Assembly: GCA_037976565.1 (NCBI GenBank)
Contig: CP137668.1
Location: 20,481,804-20,545,803 of the forward strand
Source: Mesocentrotus franciscanus
Lineage: Eukaryota > Echinodermata > Echinoidea > Camarodonta > Strongylocentrotidae
Reading direction: 5' to 3'
DNA length: 64,000 nucleotides
Made by a program: the position numbers and the translations under genes. Each line of letters opens with the position of its first letter. Within the stretch, counting starts at the first letter, position 1. Shown piece by piece: positions 33,401 through 45,100 of this stretch. The notes beneath the pieces were generated by a model. It searched no databases. It had not been told where the DNA came from and saw only the letters and a program-made list of their open reading frames with translations.

Positions 33401-36215
33401 TGAATAATCAAGGTTTAACAAAAGTCGTGAACTGACAGCTCTTCTTTATATAGCTACTTGGCAGAGTCCCATATTTCAGTTTGAAATCTGCGGAGAACTG
33501 ACCAAACATCCTTGTTATAGGTCAATACCTTATATAGATCAATCTTTAGACGATGACCAATACATGGTCACAAAGAATATTCTTATAATATTACTGTCAG
33601 GATCAGTCTCTTTCGCTAGACATATGGAATATTGAATTACAAATCATTTACGTGTCCCTTGTCTGCTTCGAATATTTCTTATTTCACACAAAAAGATCAT
33701 TAAAAAGACAAATAAAATGTTGGGTTAAATTGGATGTAGGTTGCAATACATGAGGATTATGAGATTACTGAGTAAGAAGAAGTACAAGGTGATGTGACAA
33801 AATGAGATAAGGGGTTTTACAAAATATATATAATGTAGAATAAAGATAAGTGGAATATGCAAAAACATCAAAGTATATTACACTCTTTCAAAGGGACAAT
33901 TATCAAGTGATGATAGAACGAACGAAAGAAAGAAGAGGACAGGAAGAGAAAGAAGATGATAGAATACGTGGAAATGTGTAGAATAAGACTGGGCGAGATG
34001 AAAAGAAGACGAGAAATACTAAACGTGGCTGTAAAAATTAAAAAAAATATGGAAACCTCAAACAGAAAATGAGTTAAAGTAAATGACATGCGTTTTATTA
34101 ATGAAGTGATTTCGAGAGCGACCCCACTTTATCATTAGGAAAATGCAACCGTTCAAAGGTATCGGTGTAAATTTGTTTTAGTTATTGAGGTCTGGTAAGA
34201 GTGAAACTCTTATTTGGAGACATTTTGATATACTTTATAAGACAGTTTACAAATCTTCTCAGAAGTAATTTGATCCCCAAATGCAATAACAGCTGAATAA
34301 TAAGGATCGAGAGGGGAAGTAACCGGGCCGACCATGATGTCAATGTATCCTGTTTGCCTTTCTGTGTTGATGATTTTCAGTAAGAATACATAGTATCCGA
34401 TTTTCTTATTATTTTAATACAATCATCGTAATTTCGTCATGTTGTTTCCAAAATGTCTGAAATTCTTTTGGCCTAAACAATAGACTTACTGAATGATGCT
34501 TAGTTCAGAATTTGACTTGTAGACCACTTCCCTCGTTTCTCCTGACCAGAACCTCAAGATCACACTTTAAGATGTTCATCATCCCGAACCATAGCCTCCA
34601 GGACTCGTTGCCCTTTAGAAAGGGGACGGAAGAGGAAGTAAACCTGATGAGGGCCGTATCATAAGACAGCCCTACCCTTCCGACTTTAATCATGAATCTT
34701 GTCTGTATATAGTCTACAACATGGAGAGAGAGAGAGAGAGAGATACACAAGATGCTTTCTCACTAGCGCAAGTTATGAGAAGTAGAATGTTACCTCGATC
34801 AGTCCATTTACCATGGCAGTGATATTTGGAAACTTCATGAGAATAGTATACTAACCTCTCCCCGTCGGTGTATAATGTATTACAACTATTGTTTACCGAT
34901 ATACAGATATAAAAAACAAATAATTCAGACATTTAGTGGTGAAATTAGAATTCGTCTTCTCTATGTCGTACAACCAATAGTATAGCAGAAAAAAATGAAT
35001 GCTTATGTATTCCCACTTCAAAATTGATATATTTTATACATACACTGCACTAAAATGTCCGTAATCGATTGCGTCATCAAGGAGGGAGGGCAATTTACCC
35101 CACCCAAACAAGTCCTGTCCCTACCCCCATCCCAACCCTGGCCGCATTTAGTTTAAAATGCTTAATTTGTCACATCCTCATATTTCTACTTGACCACAAC
35201 ATCTCACCCCCAATTTAAAATCCTTGTGCCGCCACTGAGTTATAATATACCTGTATGTTAAATCCTTGTAATTCGCTATTTTGGCTAGTTTAAAAATGCG
35301 ATAATTGTAGTTAATTAGATATTTAGATTTTGATTTAGTTAGAACTTAGCCTGATCGAGGTTTAATGACGGGCAATGATTGAATGAGCACCCCCCAATAT
35401 TGTCTAATTATAGATGTATGATGGAAATAAACGTAACGACCGTCGACCATTATGCGGTCAGTCTATTACAAGGTTAAAAAACATCAATTTACAGATGGGT
35501 GTTTTGCCAAGTTTATGACAGATCAGTTTGTACCGCCATCTGCACCATCTATGGCAACATACAAGTCTACAATTGTATTAAAAAAATATGTTGGGCTAGG
35601 TGGCTTTTGATCTTAAAAACCGATGTGTCATTTGTCGAATAGTATAGAACAGCAATTATTGAGTGTGAACTATAAATTAATTGTAATTTTTAGCATTCTG
35701 TTGGTTGTTTCTGCTGTCTATGCACAAGCCTTTGATATTTTTTCAATTTTTATAAAACTAAACTTTATTTATTTATCTATTCATTTATTGATTCATTTAC
35801 TTATTTTTCTTACAAATGTGTGATTGCCCTTAAACTAAGTTAACTCTTAATAGGCCCAATGGGTAAAAATAATGGTTGAGGCTCAAAATGTCTGTATATA
35901 TTGTTTTACGTCCCTACCTGTTCTATTATTTTTTTAAACTTTATTATACAGAAACTATGGAGTTTGTAATTGATAGATTGGTTAGATTTTAATATTATTT
36001 TAATGTAAGTCTTATTTTGTCTTCCACACAGCTCAGACATGCAGAGGAAGATGTGATCTTTATGTCAATTATGCAACATGTCAGTGCGATAATAAGTGTA
36101 TCACTAATGGAAATTGCTGTCCAGACTTCTGGCCAACATGTCTAGGTGAGTTCAAACTGCTTTGATACAGCCTGAAATGTTATGAATAGGGGTAGAGAGA
36201 GAGAGAGAGAGAAGA

Positions 36216-36260
<45 letters not shown>

Positions 36261-36795
36261 GAGGGGTAAATAAATAGATAGAAAGATAGGTAGATAGATG
36301 GGCAGGTAGATAGATATAGAGAATTACAAAAACAGAGACATACAAAGAATGAAAGATGTGCACATAATACAGCAAGAGAGAGAGATAGACAGAGAGAGAG
36401 AGAGAGAAACAAAGAGTAATGGAGAGAGAAAGTGAGAAAGAAGCATGGGAAGGGATGGAGAGAGAGAGAGAGAGAGAGAGGGGGTGGGGTGGAGCGAGGG
36501 GGTTGAAGGTAAGAGATTACAGGGACTGATACACTCGAATTCACTTATGAGTAGAGAGATAAGGGAGATAGTTAGACGGGGAGAGTGTTGGATGACAGGA
36601 ATGAGGAGGGAGATAACTAGTGATGAATGACTACAGGAACTTAGGTGACAGCTTTGAGCATAATGGTGATAAGAATAATAGATACAAAGGTATTTGGAAT
36701 GAGAAAGAAACACATGTGATAAATATCGAGGAGAAAAAGAGGCACCTAGAAAATTTAGCAAAGAGACACACTATTACTTAGATGGAGAGGGTAGA

Positions 36796-36831
<36 letters not shown>

Positions 36832-37234
36832 GAGGGAGAGGAGGAGGTGGCGATGATTAAAGCTGAAATGTACAGATTGACTTTGGGAGAAGTATGTTGC
36901 ATTTCTAATGGAATATTTAAAATCGTTATGATATTGATGATTATATTTAGCGTTATCAATAATAAGCAGATTGCAATACTCTTTGAAGGAGCATTCGTTA
37001 TTCTGTGCCATGTACATACTGAATTAATAACACATTTTGCAGGAGTAAGAGCAAGTGTCATGCAACCCATCTCACTTGTTGAGATGAGTTGAGGTTTCAT
37101 TATACAAACGTTCAAATACATTAATATAACAAAAATAACAATAATAAATGCGTCTTAAGTGGATAAACTGTACACACCACATATTTGCACATGTTTTTAA
37201 CAATTAATTATGGTTCCCATCTCTCCCCTCCTCT

Positions 37235-37283
<49 letters not shown>

Positions 37284-40200
37284 TTCTCTCTGTCCCGAAT
37301 CCCCTCTCATGTTACAGATATAAGATTAACAGGCGGAAGCTCGCCGAATGAAGGCCGAGTAGAGCTCGTGTTAGGATCGGTAAGTATCGGGTCGATCTGC
37401 GATGAAGGCTGGTCTATAATGGACGCTACAGTCGCCTGTAATCAACTTGGTTATCCTGGAGCAGCGCTAAGAACTATGGGAGAAGTTTTTGGATCGGGGA
37501 ATCTCCCTTTAATTGCCTCTACATTTCTGTGTAATGGAGGTAAATATCAATGCAGCTCCTTTAAAGTGTCATTGTAAAACCATCAATGATAATCGACCAA
37601 AATTTCGAATGAATACATCTATCCATTTATACTCAAAGAATAGTAAGATACTACGATGTCAAGATATTAATATATCATAAGAAACGTATCAGATATAAAG
37701 TTGTTGACATAAAAAGAAAAATTTACGACTCACTTTTCTAATTATATTTTTTCTTCAGCAAATGATCGTGTGCTTCAGAGTTTAGAAGATTTGTCACCTT
37801 GACCAAACTCAACATGTCATATTTATTTGGCATTATACCAACGATTACTTTCCTATTCTACATCTGTCACGGTCAGATAATATCGAGATAATTTCCTCTA
37901 ATATTTCATTTTCACGTTTTTATCCTGATCATAGATGAGGGTAAACTGACAGACTGTCCCTTCACCAAAACCCGAGGCTTTTGTCCATCTGGCGGTGGGG
38001 CTGGAGTCGTTTGCCAAAGTAAGTAGTCTTAATGGAGCATCCATTTAGATGGTGACGTAGCTGTGCTCCCGATCGATGTCAGAAATAAAAAGTTTAAGAG
38101 GGGGAAAGGGAGAGCAAGGGGGAGGAGAGACAATGTGAAGTATAAGACTTTCTCCCGCACCTTTCCTTCCCTCGATTGCCTCGTTCGCGTGCATTCAATC
38201 CACCTAGCATGACAGGGATACAGCCATTCGGCACATGTGCCCCCTCAATGGCTGGACTCACGCTATGCCCCTCCATCAAGATAAAGTTGGCAACCAGTAT
38301 CTAAAAAGCAGACGATATTATCTTTGTGTGACATTTTCTTGACGTGAAGTATGTCATATGGAAGTAGGATAATCACTTGCATATTCTAAGGATACACTGT
38401 TAGAGACACAAAAGGAGTCGGATGCGCCATACAGAATACATATCTTAAGACAAAGAGATCCGGCTTTGATTACAACAGGGAACGCCCCCATATCTTCTGA
38501 GATGACGAAAATCACTGAATATCTGATGAAAAATCATGACAGACATAAGAGCAGAAAAAGAAAGTTCAGGGGCCAGAGGTTTTTGAACGTAGCAGGTGTC
38601 CAAATTATCTGACAAGCCCCCAAAAAAAAGATTAAAGTAAATACATAAATATAAATAAATAAAATAAAATAATAAAAAAAGAATAATAATAAGATGAAAA
38701 CAAAATAAATTAATAAATGATTTAATAAAATAGAGCCTGCGTATAAAGTTCTGTCTCTAAAAATTATTATTTTTTTTTTAATTTTTATTTTATAAATCAA
38801 AGTGAAATGAAAAAGAATTAAAAAAATAATCTTCGTGCTAATGAAACCACCTTAAAGAAATGATCCATTGAAAGATCTTTGAACAATTACCCAAGTTCTT
38901 ATACCTAGTTGTCATGAAATAACTTAAACAAATTGGTATGTGTCTAATGTGTACCTTGTCTGGAATATAGTGCTGTTGTCGAAAATGGTGAATGAATATG
39001 GGAAGCCAGGCAGGGGCAGATTTTTCATGTACAACAAAGGCGGAAACTTTGGTTAGATTGCTATCAACATTCTCTGTCATTCTTTCACAGAGCCTGGTTA
39101 CCAGGGTTGCTTCGGCCGTTCGTCTTCTTCTTTACTCTTACGAGACAACCACCTCTCTGATAACCGAATGACTGGCGACCTCTGCATTCAACATTGTAGT
39201 AAGGGCAAGTATGAGCTGGCTGCCGTACGAGGTACTGACTGTACGTGTGGATTAGGTATACCCATAGACAGCGACTATTATCACGACTACAGGTGTCGTA
39301 TGCCATGTCCTGGCGACTCACGACAGGTCTGCGGTGGATACACCGAGGGAAGACTAATGGTTTATAAGAGTAAGTGATACATGTATCATGAACATGGATA
39401 TATTTATAGAAATGTCTGGATTCAGAATTGCGTGCGCGCGTGTGTGTGTTAAAAAAACATGGGGCGAAATTCCGCGATTCTTTAAAGTCGAAGACTTTAT
39501 ACATGACTTTATTTTTTTCTTCTCAATTTGTATACAATGAGGTGTTTGATGCAGTAAATAGCCTACAATACCATGCAAACTCTGTTTTTGTTTTGTTTGA
39601 TTCATAACGGGCCTCTTTACTGCCTTTTATAATGATTAAATCTATCCATTTATACTCAAAGAATAGTAAGATACTCCGATTTCAAGATATTAATATATCA
39701 TAAGAAACGTATCATATAAGATTGTAGACATACAAAGAGAAATTAACGACTCACTTTTCTAATTATATTTTTCTTCAGCTAATACCGGGTTTTGTAAACA
39801 TCCTGGAGATCCCGCCAATGGCGAACGACAAGATGACTACTTTCGATTCGGAGCAAAGGTCAGATTTCGCTGCAACCCAGGTTATAAACTGGGAGGTAAC
39901 ACTACAATACAGTGCATACCACGTGATCAGACTCAACGACCAATCAAAAGCCTGGCTTGGGATGGTATAGCACCTGTTTGTATAGGTAAGAATGAACGGT
40001 TTACATCAAACATGTAGCTTTAATTAAGTATCAAAGCCAATAAATGAACAGCGCTTGTATGGGGGCATATATTTTATATTATGCTCAATTCTATAGCTTG
40101 TTAACCACTCTATGTTGTAGCTATAATATGCAATGATAATTTTGATAAAAGTAACATTAATTGGTTTTATCAGTGTTAAACTCTAAAATTAGAAATATTT

Positions 40201-43200
40201 ACCCCCTCCTCTCTCTCTCTCTCTCTCCGCCATTCAATTTGGGTAGGGGGTTACGTGTCCCTCGTCTGTCTAGGTTAATTCAGATGACAAACAGTATAGC
40301 AACTGATTCAGAAATTGCAGCTTATCCCAAAGAAGTTGTGTATAAAACAATAATAATTGCTTACTGGTATCAAACCCTTCTTCTCCTACAGGTAATGGAA
40401 CATCCGTCCAGATGCCAGGCCCTTCTAAAGGAAGTAAGTAGATAACTCTATCAAGTTGATGAATTTAAAGAGACTTGGTGCACGGCTACTCCTATTTATC
40501 AATCAACACTCCAAACGATCACACACGATCAATTTAATCTTTGTGTTTTTAAACGGTGGTCTACATTTCATCACGTTGAATGACAAAATTATGTTTAAAT
40601 CATATTTAGAGTGTGTGTGTGTGTGTGATTGGGTTTTTACAGACGTGTATCAATCAGATATGATTATTAGCGAGCTTTCGATTTAGGCGCCCGACGTGGG
40701 CTACGACGCGTGACGTCATATTTATCAACTGCGCATGTGCGAGCTTCTGGGCCCACGTTCCCTTCCAAATCACACGACGGGGTCGGGCGCAATTTCCGTG
40801 AATCCCCGTCGTCGTGAAAACGGCAACGTGGGTGCAGTTTCCTCGGTATCCCTGTTGTTATCATTCTATCATTTTTTCTTTCTGTCTTAATTTCCTTATG
40901 TTTTTCTTTGTTTCTTCCTTCTATCACTTTCTCTTATGTTAGTCTTTGTTTTTATCATTCTATCACATTCTCTTTCCTTATGTTATTCTTTGTTTCTTCC
41001 TTCTATCACCTTCTCTAATGTTATTCTATGTTTTTAACATTCTATCACTTTTTCTTTCTGTCTTAATTTCCTTATGTTTTTCTTTGTTTCTTCCTTCTAT
41101 CACTTTCTCTTATGTTAGTCTTTGTTTTTATCATTCTATCACATTATCTTTCCTTATGTTATTCTTTGTTTTTAACATTCTATCACTTTCTCTTTCTGTC
41201 TTTCCTTATGTTATTCTTTGTTTCTTCCTTCTATCACTTTCTCTTATGTTATTCTTTATATTTATCATTCTATTACTTCATCCTTCTGTCTTTCCTTATG
41301 TTATTCTTTGTTTCTTCCTTCTATCACCTTCTCTAATGTTATTCTATGTTTTTATCATTCTATCACTTTCTCTTTCTGTCTGTCCTTATGTTTTTCTTTG
41401 TTTCTTCCTTCTATCACCTTCTCTTATGTTATTCTTTATTTTTATCATTCTATCACTTTCTCTTTCTGTCTTTCCTTATGTTATTCTTTGTTTCTTCCTT
41501 CTATCACCTTCTCTTATGTTATTCTTTATTTTTTATCATTATATCACTTTCTCTTTCCTTATGTTATTCTTTGTTTCTTCCTTCTATCACCTTCTCTTAT
41601 GTTAGTCTTTTTTTTAATCATTCTATCACATTCTCTTTCCTTATGTTTTTCTTTGTTTCTTCCTTCTATCACCTTCTCTTATGTTATTCTTTATTTTTAT
41701 CATTCTATCACTTTCTCTTTTTGTCTTTCCTTATGTTATTCTTTGTTTCTTCCTTCTATCACCTTCTCTTATGTTATTCTTTATTTTTATCATTCTATCA
41801 CTTTCTCTTTCTGTCTTTCCTTATGTTATTCTTTGTTTCTTCCTTCTATCACCTTCTCTTATGTTATTCTTTTTTTTAATCATTCTATCACATTCTCTTT
41901 CCTTATGTTATTCTTTGTTTCTTCCTTCTATCACCTTCTCTATTGTTATTTTATGTTTTTAACATTCTATCACTTTCTCTTTCTGTCTTTCCTTATGTTT
42001 TTCTTTGTTTCTTCCTTCTATCACTTTCTCTTATGTTATTCTTTATTTTTATCATTCTATCACTTTCTCTTTCTGTCTTTCCTTATGTTATTCTTTGTTT
42101 CTTCCTTCTATCACCTTCTCTTATGTTATTCTTTATTTTTATCATTCTATCACTTTCTCTTTCTGTCTTTCCTTATGTTATTCTTTGTTTCTTCCTTCTA
42201 TCACCTTCTCTTATGTTATTCTTTATTTTTATCATTCTATCACTTTATCCTTCTGTCTTTCCTTATGTTATTCTTTGTTTCTTCCTTCTATCACCTTCTC
42301 TTACGTTATTCTTTATTCTTTATCATTCTATCACTTCCTCTTTCTGTCTTTCCTTATGTTTTTCTTTGTTTCTTCCTTCTATCACCTTCTCTTATGTTAT
42401 TCTTTATTTTTATCATTCTATCACTTTCTCTTTCTGTCTTTCCTTATGTTATTCTTTGTTTCTTCCTTCTATTACATTCTCTTATGTGAGTCTTTTTTTT
42501 TTAATCATTCTATCACATTCTCTTTCCTTATGTTTTTCTGTGTTTCTTCCTTCTATCACCTTTTCTTAAGTTATTCTTTATTTTTTATCATTTTATCACT
42601 TTCTCTTTCTGTCTTTCCTTATGTTATTCTTTGTTTCTTCCTTCTATCACCTTCTCTTATGTTATTCTTTATTTTTATCATTCTATCACTTTCTCTTTCT
42701 GTCTTTCCTTATGTTATTCTTTGTTTCTTCCTTCTATTACCTTCTCTTATGTTATTCTTTTTTTTTAATCATTCTATCACATTCTCTTTCCTTATGTTTT
42801 TCTTTGTTTCTTCCTTCTATCACCTTCTCTTAAGTTATTCTTTATTTTTTATCATTCTATCACTTTCTCTTTCTGTCTTTCCTTATGTTATTCTTTGTTT
42901 CTTCCTTCTATCACCTTCTCTTATGTTATTCTTTATTTTTATCATTCTATCTCTTTCTCTCATCCTTATGTTATTCTTCGTATCAGATTTTCGCGCACTG
43001 TGAATTTAGTACCTGACTTAGTCACCTGATCTCAAAAATTGGTCACGTGACCGACGAAAGCCCCGTCGTGAAAAATCGAAAGCACTTCCGCGAAGGGAAC
43101 GGACGTGAGCTGCGCAACGTCTCCACGCTCCAGTAACTCGTAGTAGCCCACGTCGGGTGCCTAAATCGAAAGCTCGCTATTTACGTCTGGGGACCGACCT

Positions 43201-44723
43201 TTAACGTCACCATCCGAAAGACGTGACTCAGTTTCGAACCTGCGTCCTCGGCTGAATCAGTTTGTAACTTCCACTGTTAGCTGGATTACAGGCGCACGCA
43301 ACAACGCCTAGAGGCTCTGTTTGTTTGCTTTTCTTTTATTGGGGGCAAAATGCCAGTAAATAGAAAAAATGACTTTGTCATCAACTATATGCTTTGTAAT
43401 GTGATTTTACAATTTTGCGGGTATTCTAATGAATCACACTTACCAACAGCCGAATTGAAAATGGTTGTGTGCAGTATATAACAAAACTTTAGCGCCATTC
43501 AATATCATATAATCAAATGATTGACAGTTTTGGGGAATTAGTTTGGGCAATAATAATGTCAAGTAGTATTTTACACATATGATAATATAATATTTTCGTT
43601 GAGAATTGCAGGGAACCAGTACATGTATAATTTTCTTTGTATCTTTCAGCAGGTGGCGTCAGAAATATCATCATTGGCTTAGTAGTGGCCTTCCTCATCG
43701 TTCTCATTTTACTCATTCTACTTACAATATGGAGGATGAGAAGGTAATCCATGTTCTTTGAAGTCTGGGGCGTCGCGGGACCATTGTGTGTGTGTGCGTG
43801 TGTGCGTGTGTGCGGGTGTGTGTGTGTGTGGGGGGTGGGTGGGGAGGGACTGGGCTGTTTGCAAACAAGAAGACATATTATCCAACAACGCAAGGTTTCA
43901 AAGCCGTCATATTGTATATTTTACTGCTACAGTTGAAAAAAGATGGTCGTCAGATGTTCAATGTTACCTTAAGCTTTCACTTTTATTTAAGTAAGTAATT
44001 AAGAAACCAAGAAAATTAAATGTTAATACACCTACAGCCATTTTGTTTCTTACCGTTTGCATTTTCATTATTTAGTACTTTGCCGTCTTGAGATTAATGT
44101 CCGAAAGATTGGGTTGAATGCATTCCATGTCATTTAGCTTATTATTTTTATGTTCTAGATTCGCCATATTAATGCTCTTCAACATTTGCTGAATTTCTTC
44201 TCGAATAGGCCTATTTGTAACGTAAATTGGTCAAGTTTATGCCTTATCCTTAATAGTTTTTGAATAGCCCTGTACGAAAACACATTATTGATGTACATGT
44301 CATCGTGATTTTAGTCTATTCCTTTTTTTAATGCCTCGTTACTTTGTGTCTAGAAAGATGAACAAAGAAGCACCACCTCCACCAGCCCGAATGTCGGCCT
44401 TCAATGACTCGCCACCTGGGTCTGACCACGTGGTACAAGCGAACCCCGGTACTCGCCCGGTCTATGCAATCCTCACGCCCCGCTCAGACAGAGGAAGCAA
44501 TACAAACAACGCTGATAAAGGCACCAATAACAAATTTGGTGGACAAAATGAGAACTTCAACAAGTGCATGCCAGCCGGTTACTCCAATTCCGGTCATGGG
44601 TATTTTGCGACGAGTCGGGAAGATTATGTCATGTCACCGATGATAGATTCACATTCAGGCATATCGGGAAAGGTGTTTTACTCAACTAAGATCAAGAAGA
44701 ATATTGACTATCAATGTGAATGA
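29563..44723 (+). CDS. SMB-SRCR-WSC-CCP type I membrane receptor, 9 exons
   Basis: Join 29563-29626, 36032-36145, 37318-37539, 37935-38018, 39091-39369, 39779-39985, 40392-40433, 43650-43743, 44354-44723; 492 codons, every junction in phase. Order: signal peptide (1-21), SMB (22-59), SRCR over two exons (60-161), WSC (162-254), CCP/sushi (255-323), Gly/Ser linker, TM (~343-365), 123-residue tail. WSC binds carbohydrate in the family, CCP and SRCR bind proteins or microbial surfaces; the ligand here is unknown. The tail has PVYAIL, DYVMSPM, GYFATS and KVFYSTK tyrosine sites and an APPPPAR run. It shares strand, exon phases and TM/tail layout with the gene at 7317. An AATAAA lies at 44796-44801. 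The 6.4-kb first intron could hide further exons. Confidence 0.82.
30140..30400 (+). repeat. CT/GT-CT microsatellite
   Basis: About 260 bp of TCTCTGTCTCTCTGTCTC and plain CT repeats. Long Ser/Leu-rich frames here are artefacts. Confidence 0.9.
30401..36031. other. Long first intron of the second receptor, no exon recognised
   Basis: Mostly AT-rich sequence with a CT-rich tract at 31130-31320. I found no SMB, SRCR, WSC or CCP exon and no clear element ends. A hydrophobic frame at 35623 lacks a donor site. Confidence 0.4.
36032..36145 (+). CDS. Somatomedin-B domain exon
   Basis: Acceptor CACACAG, donor CTAG|GTGAGT, phase 1-1. TCRGRCDLYVNYATCQC, then KC, GNCCPDF and PTC, give the eight SMB cysteines. 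Spacing is the same as in the SMB exon at 8048. Confidence 0.9.
   Translation, partial: LRHAEEDVIFMSIMQHVSAIISVSLMEIAVQTSGQHV
36190..36840 (+). repeat. GA-rich microsatellite blocks
   Basis: Repeated AGAGAGAG runs at 36191-36260, 36365-36482 and 36786-36835, in the intron between the SMB and SRCR exons. The complementary CT run lies in the same intron at 37232-37290. Confidence 0.9.
37232..37290 (+). repeat. CT microsatellite next to the SRCR acceptor
   Basis: An uninterrupted CTCTCT run ends about 25 bases before the SRCR exon. It extends the polypyrimidine tract of that acceptor. Confidence 0.9.
37318..37539 (+). CDS. SRCR domain, first-half exon
   Basis: Acceptor GTTACAG, donor GGAG|GTAAAT, phase 1-1. 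IRLTGGSSPNEGRVELVLGS, GSICDEGWSIMDATVACNQL and GYPGAALR are textbook SRCR sequence. With the next exon it gives six cysteines, the group A pattern, and group A domains are characteristically split over two exons. Confidence 0.92.
37617..37760 (+). repeat. Duplicated intron-exon flank, copy 1
   Basis: A near-identical copy of 39640-39780: ATCTATCCATTTATACTCAA through AATTATATTTTTTCTTCAG. It carries an acceptor-like TTCTTCAG|CAAATGATC but no CCP coding sequence follows. Confidence 0.9.
37935..38018 (+). CDS. SRCR domain, second-half exon
   Basis: Acceptor GATCATAG, donor CAAA|GTAAGT, phase 1-1. EGKLTDCPFTKTRGFCPSGG then GAGVVCQ closes the SRCR fold with the last three cysteines. This half is short for the family. 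Confidence 0.88.
39091..39369 (+). CDS. WSC domain exon
   Basis: Acceptor CTTTCACAG, donor AAGA|GTAAGT, phase 1-1. The pattern GYQGCFGR, MTGDLCIQHCS, KYELAAV, DCTCG, CRMPCPGD, QVCGGYTEGRLMVYK fits WSC: eight cysteines, with the CxxxC, CxCG, CPGD and CGG blocks. WSC is a putative carbohydrate-binding module in the family. Confidence 0.92.
39640..39780 (+). repeat. Duplicated intron-exon flank, copy 2
   Basis: The active copy: it contains the acceptor used by the CCP exon at 39779. It matches 37617-37760 with only scattered differences. Confidence 0.9.
39779..39985 (+). CDS. CCP/sushi domain exon
   Basis: Acceptor TTCTTCAG, donor ATAG|GTAAGA, phase 1-1. FCKHPGDPANGERQDDYFRF, GAKVRFRCNPGYKLGG, TIQCIP, LAWDGIAPVC give the four sushi cysteines, the PxNG start and the near-C-terminal Trp. 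Confidence 0.92.
40392..40433 (+). CDS. Short juxtamembrane linker exon
   Basis: Acceptor CCTACAG, donor GGAA|GTAAGT, phase 1-1, 42 bp. It encodes GNGTSVQMPGPSKG. Being phase-neutral, it could be skipped without changing the frame. The N of NGT is a possible glycosylation site. Confidence 0.7.
40668..43179. mobile_element. TIR element with internal 90-bp minisatellite, in receptor intron
   Basis: GCGAGCTTTCGATTTAGGCG (from 40670) and its complement CGAAAGCTCGC (ending 43177) are long terminal inverted repeats that extend through CCCGACGTGGGCTAC. Both ends are bordered by TA (40668-40669, 43178-43179), a candidate target duplication of Tc1/mariner type. The arms are G+C-rich and contain the palindromes TGACGTCA (40711) and GGTCACGTGACC (43041). 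The core is the tandem array at 40861-42977. No transposase. Confidence 0.8.
40861..42977 (+). repeat. 90-bp pyrimidine-rich tandem repeat
   Basis: TTTCTTCCTTCTATCACCTT recurs at 41221, 41311, 41401 and 41491, an exact 90-bp step, with some shortened ~70-bp units. Because 90 is a multiple of three, frames stay open for hundreds of codons. These Phe/Leu/Ser-rich frames are not taken as genes. Confidence 0.95.
43650..43743 (+). CDS. Transmembrane exon of the SMB-SRCR-WSC-CCP receptor
   Basis: Phase 1 in, 2 out. GVRNIIIGLVVAFLIVLILL continues ILLTIWRMRR: one TM helix with a basic end. The acceptor is TTTCAGCAG, a NAGNAG site; use of the second AG (exon start 43653) removes one residue and keeps the frame. 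Confidence 0.88.
44354..44723 (+). CDS. Cytoplasmic tail exon of the SMB-SRCR-WSC-CCP receptor
   Basis: Acceptor TGTCTAG. It encodes KMNKEAPPPPARMSAFNDSP, then TRPVYAILTPRSD, an Asn/Gly-rich stretch, HGYFATSREDYVMSPM and a final KKNIDYQCE. A damaged copy of its middle part lies at 63817-64000. The ATG at 44331 in the same frame is intronic. Confidence 0.85.
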
Positions 44724-44795
44724 ATTAATATCCTTACATTCAATAATCGTTTTAAGAAGAAAAGAGAGTCAATCACCTGTGTTAAATACAATGAA

Positions 44796-44801
44796 AATAA
44801 A
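44796..44801 (+). promoter_or_regulatory. Candidate poly(A) signal
   Basis: AATAAA 73 bases after the stop codon of the second receptor gene. Confidence 0.5.
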
Positions 44802-45100
44802 TTACGAAGAACGAGGAAACGCGTGTTTGAAAAGGGGAAGAATTTAGAGAGGGTTAGAGAGAACGACAGAGAGAGAGAGAGAGAAGGGGGAGGGAGAGAG
44901 AGAGAGAGAGAAAGAGGGAGATATGAGGTGGTATTTAGATATAGGAAGGTGGTTATATTTAATACTCAATGCACCCGAGGGATTGGACAAGATGAAAAGC
45001 GAAATAAAATAATGTTCATTGATATTTGTATGATTTGTAGAAAAAGTCAGTGGGACATCTGTAAATATCTAATCATCTATGCATCTGCCTGGTGCAGATC

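Noticed and set aside
35623..35823. Alternative signal-peptide exon (YKLIVIFSILLVVSAVYAQA) before the SMB exon of the second receptor
   Set aside because: It has a credible hydrophobic core, but no donor site follows in a phase that would join the SMB exon. The exon at 29563 has a proper donor and phase.
40861..42977. CRISPR-like array
   Set aside because: Direct tandem repeats without unique spacers in an animal intron; it is a minisatellite.
41218..43003. Very long Phe/Leu/Ser-rich open frames (up to 423 codons)
   Set aside because: They come from a 90-bp tandem repeat whose unit is a multiple of three; all three frames stay open, and the same sentence repeats with no protein-like variation.
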